NCBI RefSeq assembly: GCF_000685215.1
Contig: NZ_ARYJ01000014.1
Coordinates: forward strand, 1 to 64,000
Direction: 5' to 3'
Origin: Hyphomonas jannaschiana VP2
Lineage (GTDB): Bacteria; Pseudomonadota; Alphaproteobacteria; Caulobacterales; Hyphomonadaceae
DNA length: 64,000 bases
Positions 9,533 through 18,558 of this stretch are shown piece by piece (the first letter of the stretch is position 1; every line of letters starts with the position of its first letter). A model generated the notes under the pieces. That model was not told the DNA's origin and searched no databases. It was given only the letters and a program-made list of their open reading frames with translations. Position numbers and translations under genes: made by a program.

Positions 9533-10102
9533 TTATATTTCTTCAGGCGGGCGCAGCTCCGGATGGTGCATCAGGAAGCGCTCGGCGTAAAACAGCGCAG
9601 CGGCATGTAGCGCATGTTGCACTTCCAGCGAGCCATAGTCCAGGAATTCTGTATACGGCATTTCGAGCACCTCGATTTCCTCATTCGGATCCAGGGATTG
9701 CGTACTGGTCGGTTTGCAGCCGAGCGCCAGGTAATAGTGCAGCCGATTGTTCTGTGTGGCAGGGTTGGGGTAGCAGGTGCCGACATGGTGCATCACCTGC
9801 GCCGTGTAGCCTGTTTCCTCCTGCAATTCCCGGGCGCCGACAGATGGCCAGTCCGTTTCACCCGGGTCGGATACGCCACCCGGCAGGCCGAGCGTGAACA
9901 CGCCGCCTGCATGCCGGTACTCCCGGACGAGCACGACGTTTCCTGTATCGGTCAGAGGAATGACCGTGACCCAGTCTGTCAGTTCCGTGACATGGTAGGC
10001 TTCGACGATATGTCCGTCATCACGAATGCAGCGGTCAGTGCGCAGACCCATGAAACGGTCTCGCATGACCTGTTTCGAGGAGAGGATTGTCCAGGGCTTC
10101 AT
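9533..10102 (-). CDS. Nudix hydrolase (ADP-ribose pyrophosphatase-like)
   Basis: 189 residues. The Nudix box is recognisable: GGVSDPGE, then RELQEETGY. The spacing between the first Glu and the RE pair is 8 residues rather than the consensus 7, a one-residue insertion. The N-terminal strand arrangement (DGHIVEAYHV, VVLVREYRHAGGVFTLGLPGG) fits ADP-ribose or NDP-sugar pyrophosphatases, which hydrolyse nucleoside diphosphate linkages with Mg2+. It is cytosolic, with the DUF1330 gene directly downstream. Substrate uncertain. Confidence 0.85.
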   Translation of the reverse strand: MKPWTILSSKQVMRDRFMGLRTDRCIRDDGHIVEAYHVTELTDWVTVIPLTDTGNVVLVREYRHAGGVFTLGLPGGVSDPGETDWPSVGARELQEETGYTAQVMHHVGTCYPNPATQNNRLHYYLALGCKPTSTQSLDPNEEIEVLEMPYTEFLDYGSLEVQHALHAAALFYAERFLMHHPELRPPEEI

Positions 10103-10103
10103 G

Positions 10104-10325
10104 TCACTTCACCAATGCCATCCGGGCGAGCTTGGCAAGCAGAACAGCCCAGGGCAGGCCGTGGAAGCAGAGGTCGAAAATGTCGACCGGCTTCTGCAGC
10201 GTTCCGTTTGCCAGCATTTTTAGCTTCTCCCAGATGTGCGGCTCTGGAACGAAAGGGGCGAGTCCAAGCGTCAGGCAGCCGAAGATGATCACCAGCAGGG
10301 GAAGTTTGTCGAGATAGTCGAGCAT
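10104..10325 (-). CDS. Small RND-transporter-like membrane protein, hypothetical
   Basis: 73 residues. A hydrophobic segment at about 8-26 (LPLLVIIFGCLTLGLAPF) is followed by VPEPHIWEKLKMLANG and a second mildly hydrophobic tail. This pattern matches short conserved proteins that are annotated as RND transporter in databases despite being far too small to be pumps. It sits 1 base upstream of the Nudix start and 12 bases after the DPP4-like gene, so it is part of the same minus-strand run. Function unknown. Confidence 0.7.
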   Translation of the reverse strand: MLDYLDKLPLLVIIFGCLTLGLAPFVPEPHIWEKLKMLANGTLQKPVDIFDLCFHGLPWAVLLAKLARMALVK

Positions 10326-10337
10326 GGTTTTCCTGCC

Positions 10338-12638
10338 TTATGGCTGGTCTGAGCCTGAAGGTTTCAGGTGCCGGTCAAGAAAATCCAGCCGTGTTTTCAT
10401 CAGATGAGTTTGCAGTGCTTGCCCGCGGATACCATGGCGTTGGCCCGGATAGGTCATCAGTTCAAATTGCTTGCCATTCTCCTGCAGGATCGTCATCAGG
10501 CGGGTCGTGTTGTCAAACGTGACATTGTCGTCCGCCATGCCGTGCATCAGGAGGAGGGGAGTGGTCAGGTTTGCGGCATAAGGGAGTACGCCGGAGGCGG
10601 CATAGCCTTCAGCATTATTCTCCGGTGTGCCCATGTAGCGCTCCGTGTAGAATGTATCGTAGAGGCTCCAGTCTGTGACCGGCGCGCCAGCGGCGGCAGC
10701 TGCGAATGTGCCTTCCGGTGCCTGCAGGATGGTCATCAGCGTCATATATCCTCCGTAAGACCAGCCCTGAATGCCAATCCTGTCGGCATCCACGAAGGGC
10801 TGGGATTTCAGCCAGTCGACACCAGCCAGTTGGTCCCGGACTTCAGGTCCACCGGTGCGGCGGTGAATGACATTTTCAAACTCACGGCCGCGATTGTCGC
10901 TGCCCCGGTTGTCCAGCCGGAAAATGATATACCCCTGGCGTGCCAGGAACTGGTCCGAAAGACTGCCCCAGGATCGTGTGACCGTCTGTACGTGAGGGCC
11001 GCCATAGACTTCGACGATCACCGGATATTTTCTGGTTGAATCAAACGCTGGCGGTTTCAGGATCGAATAATGGAGATCCTGCCCGTCTTCGGCTTTCAGG
11101 GTGCCATATTCAGGCGTCAGATGATCCACCTTGTACGGTGCATAGGGGTGGTGCGCGTCCAGCGCATTCTCCTCAATCCAGCCAAGTAATGTTCCGTCGA
11201 TCCGGTATAGCCCTGTCTGTGGCGGATGGTCCGGAGAGGATGACGTGCCGACAAAGGTCTGCCGGTCAGGGCTGATCCGGACGTCCCACGTCTTTCCGGC
11301 CTCGGTTATGCGCTTTGGCGAGGCGGGGGCGCCCTTCGGGTCCAGCGGTATACTGTACAGGTGCCGTTCAAGGACTGTGTCGGCATAGCCCGAATAATAG
11401 AGCTTTGTTCCGTCCTCGGAGACCGTTTCGACAGAGTGTACTACCTGGTCTGCGGGTGTGACGGGAAGAGCGTCTCTCTGTCCCGCTGGCGGGAGGATCG
11501 CCGCCTGGCGCATTCCGCCGTCTTCCGTGGTTACGAGAATGCGGCCATCCGGCAGTTCCCGGAAGTCATTGGACAGATTTACCCATACCGGGTTCCGTTC
11601 CGTATAAGGAGACCAGACACGCCAGGGCAGAGAGTCGGTCCTGTTATATCTTATTTCTGTCTGGTCCCGGTTGACGGTCTGGAACCATAAGCTGCCGCTC
11701 GTCCAGTTGACACGTGCGAGATAAGTGTTTGGCCCGGTTTCGAATATCCGGTCTGTCCGATCCTTCACCAGATCGTTCACGAACAGAGCGACCCGCGCAT
11801 TCGGGCGGCCAGCCCTAGGATAGCGTTGTTGGACAACAGTGACTTTGTCGGCCTCAATGTCAAAGCGGGGAATGATGTCCACGCCCTTTTCGTTCACCTC
11901 TGTAAAGGCGACATAGCGTTCGTCCGGGCTCCACCAATAACCGGTAAAGCGTTTCATTTCTTCCTGCGCCACGTACTCTGCTACGCCGTAGCTGATCGCC
12001 TCGTCAGGATCTGCAACGGGCGTCAACCGGGTCTCCGTGCCGGTGGTGAGGTGGATCGCAAAGACTGCGCCTTCCCGTACAAAGCTGACATAATTGCCAA
12101 GTGGGGAGATCCGGGCGTCATATTCAAAGGCATCGGTATCTGTCAGCTGTTTGACGACCGGACCGTTCGCCGTCAGCGTGACAAGGTGCAGGTCACCGGC
12201 GATTGGCACGAGAAGCGTATCGGCAGTGCCCCAGCTATAGTCCGCGATCCCCACCGTGCCGGCAATCCGCTTGCGTTCGCGGAGGGCTTTTTCCTCCTCG
12301 GACAGATCGACCGTTTCGGGTTCCAGGAGCATGGAGTCGACCAGCATGCTCTGCCCGCCTGTCGCGATGTCGAATTGCCAGAGGTCAAACCGGTTTTGTT
12401 CCCCGGCCCGGGACTTGAGAAACGTGACGCGCGTTCCGTCCGGAGAGTACTTTACCGACCGGGCCACTGGTCCGGAGAGGGAGGGCGAAGCGTACAGTCG
12501 TTCCAGCGGCAGCGTGTGGGTCGCGTCGGTCAATATGTCAGTCTCCAATGTGTTCGCTGGCGCTTGAGCTTGCGATTGTAATGGGGGGAGGAAAACGGCG
12601 GTGAGGACGGTAAACAGTGTATAAAGCGTGCGTTTCAT
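10338..12638 (-). CDS. S9 family dipeptidyl peptidase (DPP IV-type)
   Basis: 766 residues with a signal peptide (about 1-26, ending SQAQA), so probably periplasmic. An N-terminal beta-propeller contains the double-Glu motif in AEYVAQEEMKRF, which in DPP IV binds the substrate amino terminus. The C-terminal alpha/beta-hydrolase domain has Ser627 (GWSYGG), Asp703 (HGMADDNV) and His735 (GQRHG). The 32-residue Asp-His spacing is the same as in human DPP IV. Expected to release X-Pro or X-Ala dipeptides during peptide scavenging. Its length is normal for bacterial homologues. Confidence 0.93.
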   Translation of the reverse strand: MKRTLYTLFTVLTAVFLPPLQSQAQAPANTLETDILTDATHTLPLERLYASPSLSGPVARSVKYSPDGTRVTFLKSRAGEQNRFDLWQFDIATGGQSMLVDSMLLEPETVDLSEEEKALRERKRIAGTVGIADYSWGTADTLLVPIAGDLHLVTLTANGPVVKQLTDTDAFEYDARISPLGNYVSFVREGAVFAIHLTTGTETRLTPVADPDEAISYGVAEYVAQEEMKRFTGYWWSPDERYVAFTEVNEKGVDIIPRFDIEADKVTVVQQRYPRAGRPNARVALFVNDLVKDRTDRIFETGPNTYLARVNWTSGSLWFQTVNRDQTEIRYNRTDSLPWRVWSPYTERNPVWVNLSNDFRELPDGRILVTTEDGGMRQAAILPPAGQRDALPVTPADQVVHSVETVSEDGTKLYYSGYADTVLERHLYSIPLDPKGAPASPKRITEAGKTWDVRISPDRQTFVGTSSSPDHPPQTGLYRIDGTLLGWIEENALDAHHPYAPYKVDHLTPEYGTLKAEDGQDLHYSILKPPAFDSTRKYPVIVEVYGGPHVQTVTRSWGSLSDQFLARQGYIIFRLDNRGSDNRGREFENVIHRRTGGPEVRDQLAGVDWLKSQPFVDADRIGIQGWSYGGYMTLMTILQAPEGTFAAAAAGAPVTDWSLYDTFYTERYMGTPENNAEGYAASGVLPYAANLTTPLLLMHGMADDNVTFDNTTRLMTILQENGKQFELMTYPGQRHGIRGQALQTHLMKTRLDFLDRHLKPSGSDQP

Positions 12639-12771
12639 GCCTGCGAACCTAGCCGGACGGTCGATTGATTGTCATCAGATGTTGCTCACTGGGTTGGCAG
12701 GTTTCGATTTTTTCTACACAGACTGCTTTCGCCCTCTAGCCAAGCTTGGACCTCTCAATAAAGTAAGCTCC

Positions 12772-13404
12772 ATGATGAATGGGGTGGGATTGTTTCAGGA
12801 AGCAATTACCCTGGTCGCCTCGGGTAGAGGCGGCAACGCCCTCCTTCGTGGTGCCGATATGATGCGCCGCGCCGCCGATTTCGGACATGTTGCAGCAGCG
12901 AACAATTACGGGGCCATGCTTCATGCTGGGCGAGGTGTGCGTCAGGACATGGTCGGTGCGCGGGCCTACTACCATCAGGCTGCCAGCGCAGGGCTTCCTA
13001 TTGGTCTGTTTAATATGGGTTTTATGTGTTTCCACGGGCTCGGAGGCCCGAAAGACCACAAGCGGGCTCGTTTCCTGTTTCTGCGGGCGGCACAACAGGA
13101 TGAGACGGATGCCATCACCTATCTTGGCCTGATGCTGATGTCCGGGCAGGGCGGTCAGGCTGATCCACGTGCCGCGCGAGCCTGGTGGAGCCGTGGTGCC
13201 TCGCTGGGAAACAGCCGGTGTGCGTTCAATCTGGGGATCACCCATGCGGGCGGGCATGGGTGTCCGCAGGACCTGGTCAAGGCCTGGCGCTGGTTCCGGC
13301 AGGCTGAGCGTCTGGGCAATCCCGAGGCGGGGAATGAGCTTCGACGGCTCGAATGCGCCATGAACGATGAAGAGCAGAGCCGGGCATTCCGCCGGGCAAG
13401 CTGA
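12772..13404 (+). CDS. Sel1-repeat (TPR-like) protein
   Basis: 210 residues made of Sel1-like repeats of about 36 residues (AADFGHVAAANNYGAMLHAGRGV, ending QDMVGARAYY; DHKRARFLFLRAAQQDETDAITYLG with MLMSGQGG; DPRAARAWWSRGASLGNSRCAFNLG). Sel1 proteins are protein-binding scaffolds. No signal peptide is evident from the chosen ATG. A longer frame back to 12628 would overlap the divergent peptidase gene and is less likely. The ribosome site is weak. Partner unknown. Confidence 0.8.
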   Translation: MMNGVGLFQEAITLVASGRGGNALLRGADMMRRAADFGHVAAANNYGAMLHAGRGVRQDMVGARAYYHQAASAGLPIGLFNMGFMCFHGLGGPKDHKRARFLFLRAAQQDETDAITYLGLMLMSGQGGQADPRAARAWWSRGASLGNSRCAFNLGITHAGGHGCPQDLVKAWRWFRQAERLGNPEAGNELRRLECAMNDEEQSRAFRRAS

Positions 13405-13490
13405 CCGCAGACATCTGCGCGCTTGATTTTATGGGTCGAGTGCGTAACTCAGCGGCGACAAATCTTTCCCTTCGAACAGGATCTTCCGCC

Positions 13491-15155
13491 ATGGCCGGAC
13501 CTCAATACGTTTACCACATGCAGGGGCTCACCAAGGTCTATCCGGGTGGCAAGAAGGTGTTCGAAAACATTCACCTCTCCTTCCTGCCGGATGCCAAAAT
13601 CGGTGTCGTCGGCGTCAACGGTTCGGGTAAGTCGACCCTGCTGCGGATCATGGCAGGGCAGGACAAGGAATTCATTGGCGAAGCCTGGTCGGCTGACGGC
13701 GTGAAAGTCGGCTACCTGCCGCAGGAGCCGAAGCTCGACGAGAGCAAGACCGTTTTCGAAAACATTGCCGCGGCTTGCCCTGAGAAGCAGATGCTGGACC
13801 AGTTCAACGAAATCTCCGGCAAGCTGGGCGAAGACTATTCCGACGAGCTCATGGAGCAGATGACGGAGCTGCAGGAGAAGATCGACGCGGCGGATGCCTG
13901 GGACATCGACTCCAAGATCCAGATGGCCATGGAAGCGCTGCGTTGCCCGGATGACGATGCCGATGTGACCAAGCTCTCCGGCGGTGAGATCCGGCGTGTT
14001 GCGATCTGCGCGCTGCTTCTCTCGAAGCCCGACATGATCCTGATGGACGAACCGACCAACCACCTCGACGCCGAAACGGTGGCCTGGCTGCAGAACTACC
14101 TGATCAACTTCCCCGGCTGCGTTATCCTCGTCACCCACGACCGTTACTTCCTGGACGACATCACCACCTGGATCCTCGAACTCGACCGTGGCCGCGGCAT
14201 TCCCTATCAGGGGAACTATTCCGACTGGCTGGAACAGAAAGCCAAGCGGATGGAGCAGGAAGCCCGCGAGGAACGCGGCAAGCAGCGCTCGCTGGCCAAG
14301 GAACTCGAATGGGTCCGCTCCAGCCCGAAGGCCCGTCAGGCGAAATCCAAGGCGCGTATCCAGTCCTACGAGCAGAAGGCCGCCGAGGCCGAACGCGAGA
14401 AGGTCTCGACCGCCCAGATCCGCATCCCGCCCGGCCCGCGCCTCGGCAATGTCGTTCTGGAGGCCGAAGGCCTGCGCAAGGGCTTTGGCAACAACCTCCT
14501 GATCGAAGACCTCGACTTCAAGCTGCCCCCCGGTGGCATCGTCGGCGTGATCGGCCCGAACGGTGCCGGTAAGTCGACCCTGTTCAAGATGATCCTCGGC
14601 CAGGAAGAGCCGGACGCTGGCACGCTTCGCGTCGGCGACACGGTGAAGTTCGGCTATGTCGACCAGAGCCGTAACAAGCTCGACGACAAGAAGAATGTCT
14701 GGGAGGAGATCTCCGGCGGCACGGATGTGATTGACCTTGGCGGTGTGGAAGTGAACTCGCGCGCCTATGTCGGCGCCTTCAATTTCAAGGGTTCGGACCA
14801 GCAGAAGAAGGTCGGCCTTCTGTCAGGCGGTGAGCGTAACCGTGTCCATCTTGCCAAGATGCTGAAGGAAAGCTCCAACGTCCTGCTGCTTGACGAACCG
14901 ACCAACGACCTCGACGTGGAAACGCTTCAGGCGCTGGAAGAAGGCCTCGATGCTTTCCCGGGCTGCGCCGTGATCATCAGCCACGACCGCTGGTTCCTGG
15001 ATCGTATGGCGACCCATATTCTCGCCTTCGAGGGCGATTCCCATGTCGAATGGTTTGAGGGTGATTTCTCCTCCTATCTGGAAGACAAGAAGCGCCGTCT
15101 CGGCGAAGATGCGGTGAATCCAAAGCGCCTGAAGTTCAAGAAATTCGCGCGCTAG
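13491..15155 (+). CDS. ettA: Energy-dependent translational throttle protein EttA (ABC-F ATPase)
   Basis: 554 residues, the usual EttA length (about 555). Two ABC domains: Walker A GVNGSGKST and GPNGAGKST, signatures LSGGE, Walker B LMDEPTNHLD and LLDEPTNDLD. The inter-domain linker is basic and helical (KSKARIQSYEQKAAEAE) and the arm is typical of EttA. EttA binds the ribosomal E site and gates entry into elongation according to ATP/ADP. The ATG at 13491 is preferred to an upstream one at 13431 because the family starts MxxxxYVYxMxGLTK and AGGA lies 9 bases upstream. It is a monocistronic cytosolic protein. Confidence 0.95.
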   Translation: MAGPQYVYHMQGLTKVYPGGKKVFENIHLSFLPDAKIGVVGVNGSGKSTLLRIMAGQDKEFIGEAWSADGVKVGYLPQEPKLDESKTVFENIAAACPEKQMLDQFNEISGKLGEDYSDELMEQMTELQEKIDAADAWDIDSKIQMAMEALRCPDDDADVTKLSGGEIRRVAICALLLSKPDMILMDEPTNHLDAETVAWLQNYLINFPGCVILVTHDRYFLDDITTWILELDRGRGIPYQGNYSDWLEQKAKRMEQEAREERGKQRSLAKELEWVRSSPKARQAKSKARIQSYEQKAAEAEREKVSTAQIRIPPGPRLGNVVLEAEGLRKGFGNNLLIEDLDFKLPPGGIVGVIGPNGAGKSTLFKMILGQEEPDAGTLRVGDTVKFGYVDQSRNKLDDKKNVWEEISGGTDVIDLGGVEVNSRAYVGAFNFKGSDQQKKVGLLSGGERNRVHLAKMLKESSNVLLLDEPTNDLDVETLQALEEGLDAFPGCAVIISHDRWFLDRMATHILAFEGDSHVEWFEGDFSSYLEDKKRRLGEDAVNPKRLKFKKFAR

Positions 15156-15187
15156 GAGAGTTTAGTCGGCCTCTGACGTCTGCCTTC

Positions 15188-15212
15188 ACGCAATTCGGTG
15201 CGAATCTTGCGT
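15188..15212. other. Hairpin between ettA and the glycosyltransferase gene
   Basis: ACGCAATTCG (15188-15197) pairs with CGAATcTTGCGT (15201-15212) around a GTG loop, with one bulged base. There is no T tract, so it is not a classic terminator. It could mark mRNA processing or a regulatory site in the short gap before the start at 15239. Confidence 0.4.
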
Positions 15213-15238
15213 AAGGGTAGGGCGTCAGGGAGCCCGAT

Positions 15239-16300
15239 ATGACGACAAGTGCCTCGCCGAAACTTTCGGTCGTGATCACGAACTATAATTATGCCGCCTT
15301 TGTTGCCACGGCGATCGACAGCGTTTTGTCCCAGGACGTTGAGATCGAACTTGTGGTCGTTGATGATTGTTCGAAGGACAATTCGCGGGACATCATCCGT
15401 TCTTATGGAGACCGGATCGTCCCGGTTCTTCAGGATGTGAATCAGGGGCATGGCGGGGGCTTCAATGCCGGATATGCCCGTACGACGGGCGATCTGGTCA
15501 TGTTCCTTGATGCCGACGACTTCCTGCTGCCTGGCGCCGGCAAGACCATAGTTTCCAATTATGACCCGGACATCGGCATGTATCTGTACCGGATGAACTA
15601 TGCCGATGAGCAGGGTACGCTCGGCGGGTTGTTTCCGCCGCCGCAAGTGCCATTGGCTGACGGCGATGTTGCCGCTCAGCTGCGGGAAATGGGGCACTAC
15701 TCCGGGACAATCACATCTGGCCTGGTCTACACCCGCACCGCTTTGGAACAGGTCATGCCAATGGATTCGGAGACGTTCCGGCAGGGCGGTGATGGGTATC
15801 TGTCGGCGACCGTGCCTTTGCATGTAACAGCGAAAGGCTTTGACCAGCCGATTTCCGCTTATCGTCTCCACGGCTCCCAGCATTCTCAATTTGCCAAAGC
15901 GTACGCCAAACGAGCGCGCTGGCGCATCGGTCACCAACAAGCCTGTTTCGACTGCATCCGGGACCATGCGGCGCGTCAGGGACTGCCAACCGCAGAAGAC
16001 CTCGGAGAACGCGATCCGGGACATCTGCAGGAACGATTGGTCTCGCTTCTGTTCGAGCCGGAACAGCATCCGGTAAGCACAGACACACGTGCCGGACTCC
16101 TTAAGAAACTCCGCGCCGCTAATCGTGAGCGGTTTGGCAGCAAGACTCTCGCCCGGAATGCGTGGTGGATCTTGATCGGCCTTCTGCCGAACGGGACGGC
16201 GCGTACCGTCCTGTCCTGGAAGATAGATGTAGCAGCCCGTCCAGCCTGGATGAACAAGCTGGGCCGCATGCTTCGCAAGCGCCTGGGCATTGTAACCTGA
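15239..16300 (+). CDS. Family 2 glycosyltransferase
   Basis: 353 residues. The GT-A fold nucleotide-sugar region is clear: SVVITNYNYAAFVATAIDSVL near the start, VVDDCSKDNSRD at about 41-52, and the metal-binding FLDADD near 95-100. The C-terminal 120 residues are specific to a subfamily I do not recognise; the stretch WWILIGLLPNG near 300 may be membrane-associated. Expected to transfer a sugar to a glycan or lipid acceptor at the cytosolic face. AGGGAG lies upstream of the ATG. It is isolated from the polysaccharide cluster 20 kb away. Acceptor unknown. Confidence 0.85.
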   Translation: MTTSASPKLSVVITNYNYAAFVATAIDSVLSQDVEIELVVVDDCSKDNSRDIIRSYGDRIVPVLQDVNQGHGGGFNAGYARTTGDLVMFLDADDFLLPGAGKTIVSNYDPDIGMYLYRMNYADEQGTLGGLFPPPQVPLADGDVAAQLREMGHYSGTITSGLVYTRTALEQVMPMDSETFRQGGDGYLSATVPLHVTAKGFDQPISAYRLHGSQHSQFAKAYAKRARWRIGHQQACFDCIRDHAARQGLPTAEDLGERDPGHLQERLVSLLFEPEQHPVSTDTRAGLLKKLRAANRERFGSKTLARNAWWILIGLLPNGTARTVLSWKIDVAARPAWMNKLGRMLRKRLGIVT

Positions 16301-16373
16301 TCCCAAACGATTGCTCTTGCCCTCAGATACCTGTCCGCTAGGCTCCGGCTTAGTATGTAAAGGGGTATCGGAT

Positions 16374-17981
16374 ATGAGAGTTCTGGCGACAGCTTCTCTG
16401 GCAGCACTTTTGCTGGTGGGATGCGGAGGACCTCCGGCACCTGCCCCGCAAGAAGAGATTGCCGTCATGCCGACCTATGAAGCCAGCGGAATTACAGCAA
16501 AAACGCTTCCGGAACTGGTCGATGATCTGTCGGAGGGGGGCGTAACTTCTGAAGAACTGGTGCAGGCCTATCTGGACCGGATCGCACGTCTCGACCGCGA
16601 GGGCCCCAGGCTTCAGAGTATCATCTCGCTCAACCCGAATGCCCTTCCGTTGGCACGTGCAAGCGATCAGCGCCGGGCAAGCGGAAATGCGCTTGGGCCG
16701 CTGGATGGCGTGCCCGTGTTGCTGAAGGACAATATCGAGAGCCTGGATCCGATGCCGACGACCGCAGGATCTCTGGCATTGAAAGACAACATTACCGGGC
16801 GGGATAGTCCTCTGGTGGCAGGCTTGCGCGCCCAAGGCGCCATCATTCTTGGAAAAACAAACCTTAGCCAATGGGCGAATTTCCGTGACGACGATTCCGT
16901 GAGCGGATGGTCTTCCGTTGGCGGACAAGTTCATAACCCTCATATGCTGGACCGGAACCCTTGTGGCTCCAGCTCCGGCTCTGGGGTGGCTGTCGCCGCG
17001 TCCCTCGCTGCGGGTGCGGTCGGTACGGAGACCAATGGCTCGATCATCTGCCCTTCCAACGTCAATGGCATCGTCGGTTTCAAGCCGACGGTTGGCCTGA
17101 TTTCACAGGAGTGGATCGTCCCGATCTCACCGTCGCAGGATACGGCCGGCCCGATGACGCGCACGGTACGCGGGGCGGCCCTGATGCTGAACGCGATGGA
17201 CCCGGGTAATGAAGATTATACGCTGAGCCTTTCGCCGGATGCGCTGAATGGCATGCGGATCGGTGTGATGCGGTTCGCCGAAGGAGCGAACAAGGACATC
17301 AAAGACCGCTTTGCCGCCGCGCTGGCCGAAATGGAGGCACAGGGAGCAACACTCGTCGACATCGATGAGTTTGAACCAGCTGCGGAAAATTTTTGGGATA
17401 GTACGCAGCCGCTTCTCGAATTTGAGTTCAAAGACAGTCTTAATGCCTATCTGGCGACAACGCCGGATACGGTGACGACCAGAAACCTGCGGGAGCTGAT
17501 CGCATTCAATGAAACCAATGCTGACCAGGAAATGCCCCTGTTTGGGCAGAGCCTGTTCAAGGCGTCGGAGGCACGTGGACCGCTCACAGATCCGGCCTAT
17601 ATCGCAGCGAAGGCGGCAGTGCGGTTTTCAACGCGCGAGCAGGGGATTGACCGTCTTCTGGCTGAATATGACGTGAACGTTCTGGTCTCGCCGTCCGGGC
17701 CGGTCGCGCCACGGATCGATCCGGTGAATGGCGATGTCTGGCCGCAATGGGCTGGGGCTGGCTGGATGGCGGCGCAGGCAGGCTACCCGCACCTCACGGT
17801 GCCCATGGGTGACGTGCACGGTATACCGGTCGGTGTGTCCTTCATCGGTTCGGCCGGCGATGATGCGGCGATCCTGGCCTATGGTTATGCCTATGAGCAG
17901 GCGAGCAAACTCCGGCCTGACCCGCACTATCTGAAAAGCGCAGAAGACCGGCCGGAAATCTCCGAAGCGATGCTGAAATAA
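16374..17981 (+). CDS. Amidase signature family lipoprotein
   Basis: 535 residues. A lipoprotein signal ends LLLVGC with acylated Cys17. The amidase signature region has the Ser-cisSer-Lys triad: Lys118 (VLLKDN), Ser200 (CGSSSGS) and Ser223 (TNGSI). Homologues hydrolyse amide bonds of small or peptide-like substrates. The lipid anchor places this one in the envelope, which is less common than cytosolic amidases or GatA. A GatA role is ruled out by export and by the absence of GatB/C genes. The ATG at 16374 follows AAGGGG with good spacing. Confidence 0.9.
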   Translation: MRVLATASLAALLLVGCGGPPAPAPQEEIAVMPTYEASGITAKTLPELVDDLSEGGVTSEELVQAYLDRIARLDREGPRLQSIISLNPNALPLARASDQRRASGNALGPLDGVPVLLKDNIESLDPMPTTAGSLALKDNITGRDSPLVAGLRAQGAIILGKTNLSQWANFRDDDSVSGWSSVGGQVHNPHMLDRNPCGSSSGSGVAVAASLAAGAVGTETNGSIICPSNVNGIVGFKPTVGLISQEWIVPISPSQDTAGPMTRTVRGAALMLNAMDPGNEDYTLSLSPDALNGMRIGVMRFAEGANKDIKDRFAAALAEMEAQGATLVDIDEFEPAAENFWDSTQPLLEFEFKDSLNAYLATTPDTVTTRNLRELIAFNETNADQEMPLFGQSLFKASEARGPLTDPAYIAAKAAVRFSTREQGIDRLLAEYDVNVLVSPSGPVAPRIDPVNGDVWPQWAGAGWMAAQAGYPHLTVPMGDVHGIPVGVSFIGSAGDDAAILAYGYAYEQASKLRPDPHYLKSAEDRPEISEAMLK

Positions 17982-18009
17982 GAAGCGTATTTGCTGGTGG
18001 GCTGCGGGG

Positions 18010-18513
18010 TCAGAAGCGGTTCTTGAGTGAGATCACTTTGGTGATGAGCTTCGCTTCTTCCTCGGTGATAGTGAGCAGGCCGATCAGTTTCTCCAGAAAC
18101 TCGGCTTCGGCGGGGACGAGGACGCCATCTGCAAGCGTGATGTCCAGGCAGTGCGCAAAGACGGCAAGATGCATGTCCTTAGGTAGCGCCTCGCAGGCTT
18201 CTGCCAGCCAGTCCGGCCGATCTGCGCGGCGCTTCAGCACGACCCGGTTCACCTGAGCCAGTTCATTCTGGTCAAGGTTTTTCAGTGTCCGAGACCGGCG
18301 GGACAGCGCCCGAATTTCTTCCTGTTCCTGTTCCGCTATGCGTCCGTCTGCAAAAGCGGATGAGAGGATCAGGCAGAGAAAGGCCTCCGGGATACTCCAG
18401 TCATTGGGGTGGTCAGGGAATTCAGTCACCAGTTCCTGCATGCTGAAGCCCGATTTCTTCTCGGCGGTAATCGGGCCGAACAATGCCTGAGAGTTGTCTT
18501 GTTGGTCGCCCAT
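18010..18513 (-). CDS. TerB family (tellurite-resistance-like) protein
   Basis: 167 residues, helical, with the TerB-like pattern (AFLCLILSSAFADGRIAEQEQEEI near 35-60 and ITLADGVLVPAEAEFLEKLIGLL near 125-150): two acidic ADGxxxxxE segments resembling metal-binding loops. TerB-fold proteins often associate with the inner membrane. The start at 18513 is chosen over 18549 because AGGAG lies about 9 bases before it. It is the last of three minus-strand genes (TPR lipoprotein, coiled-coil membrane protein, TerB) that may work together. No tellurite operon is present, so resistance is not implied. Confidence 0.8.
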   Translation of the reverse strand: MGDQQDNSQALFGPITAEKKSGFSMQELVTEFPDHPNDWSIPEAFLCLILSSAFADGRIAEQEQEEIRALSRRSRTLKNLDQNELAQVNRVVLKRRADRPDWLAEACEALPKDMHLAVFAHCLDITLADGVLVPAEAEFLEKLIGLLTITEEEAKLITKVISLKNRF

Positions 18514-18558
18514 CTGCGTGTGCTCCTGCGTGGGTGTATAAGGCGGCAAGCGGTTGGA

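Noticed and set aside
18010-18513. Tellurite resistance operon
   Set aside because: Only a TerB-like fold is present; no TerC, TerD or TerZ-type genes are nearby, so resistance is not supported.
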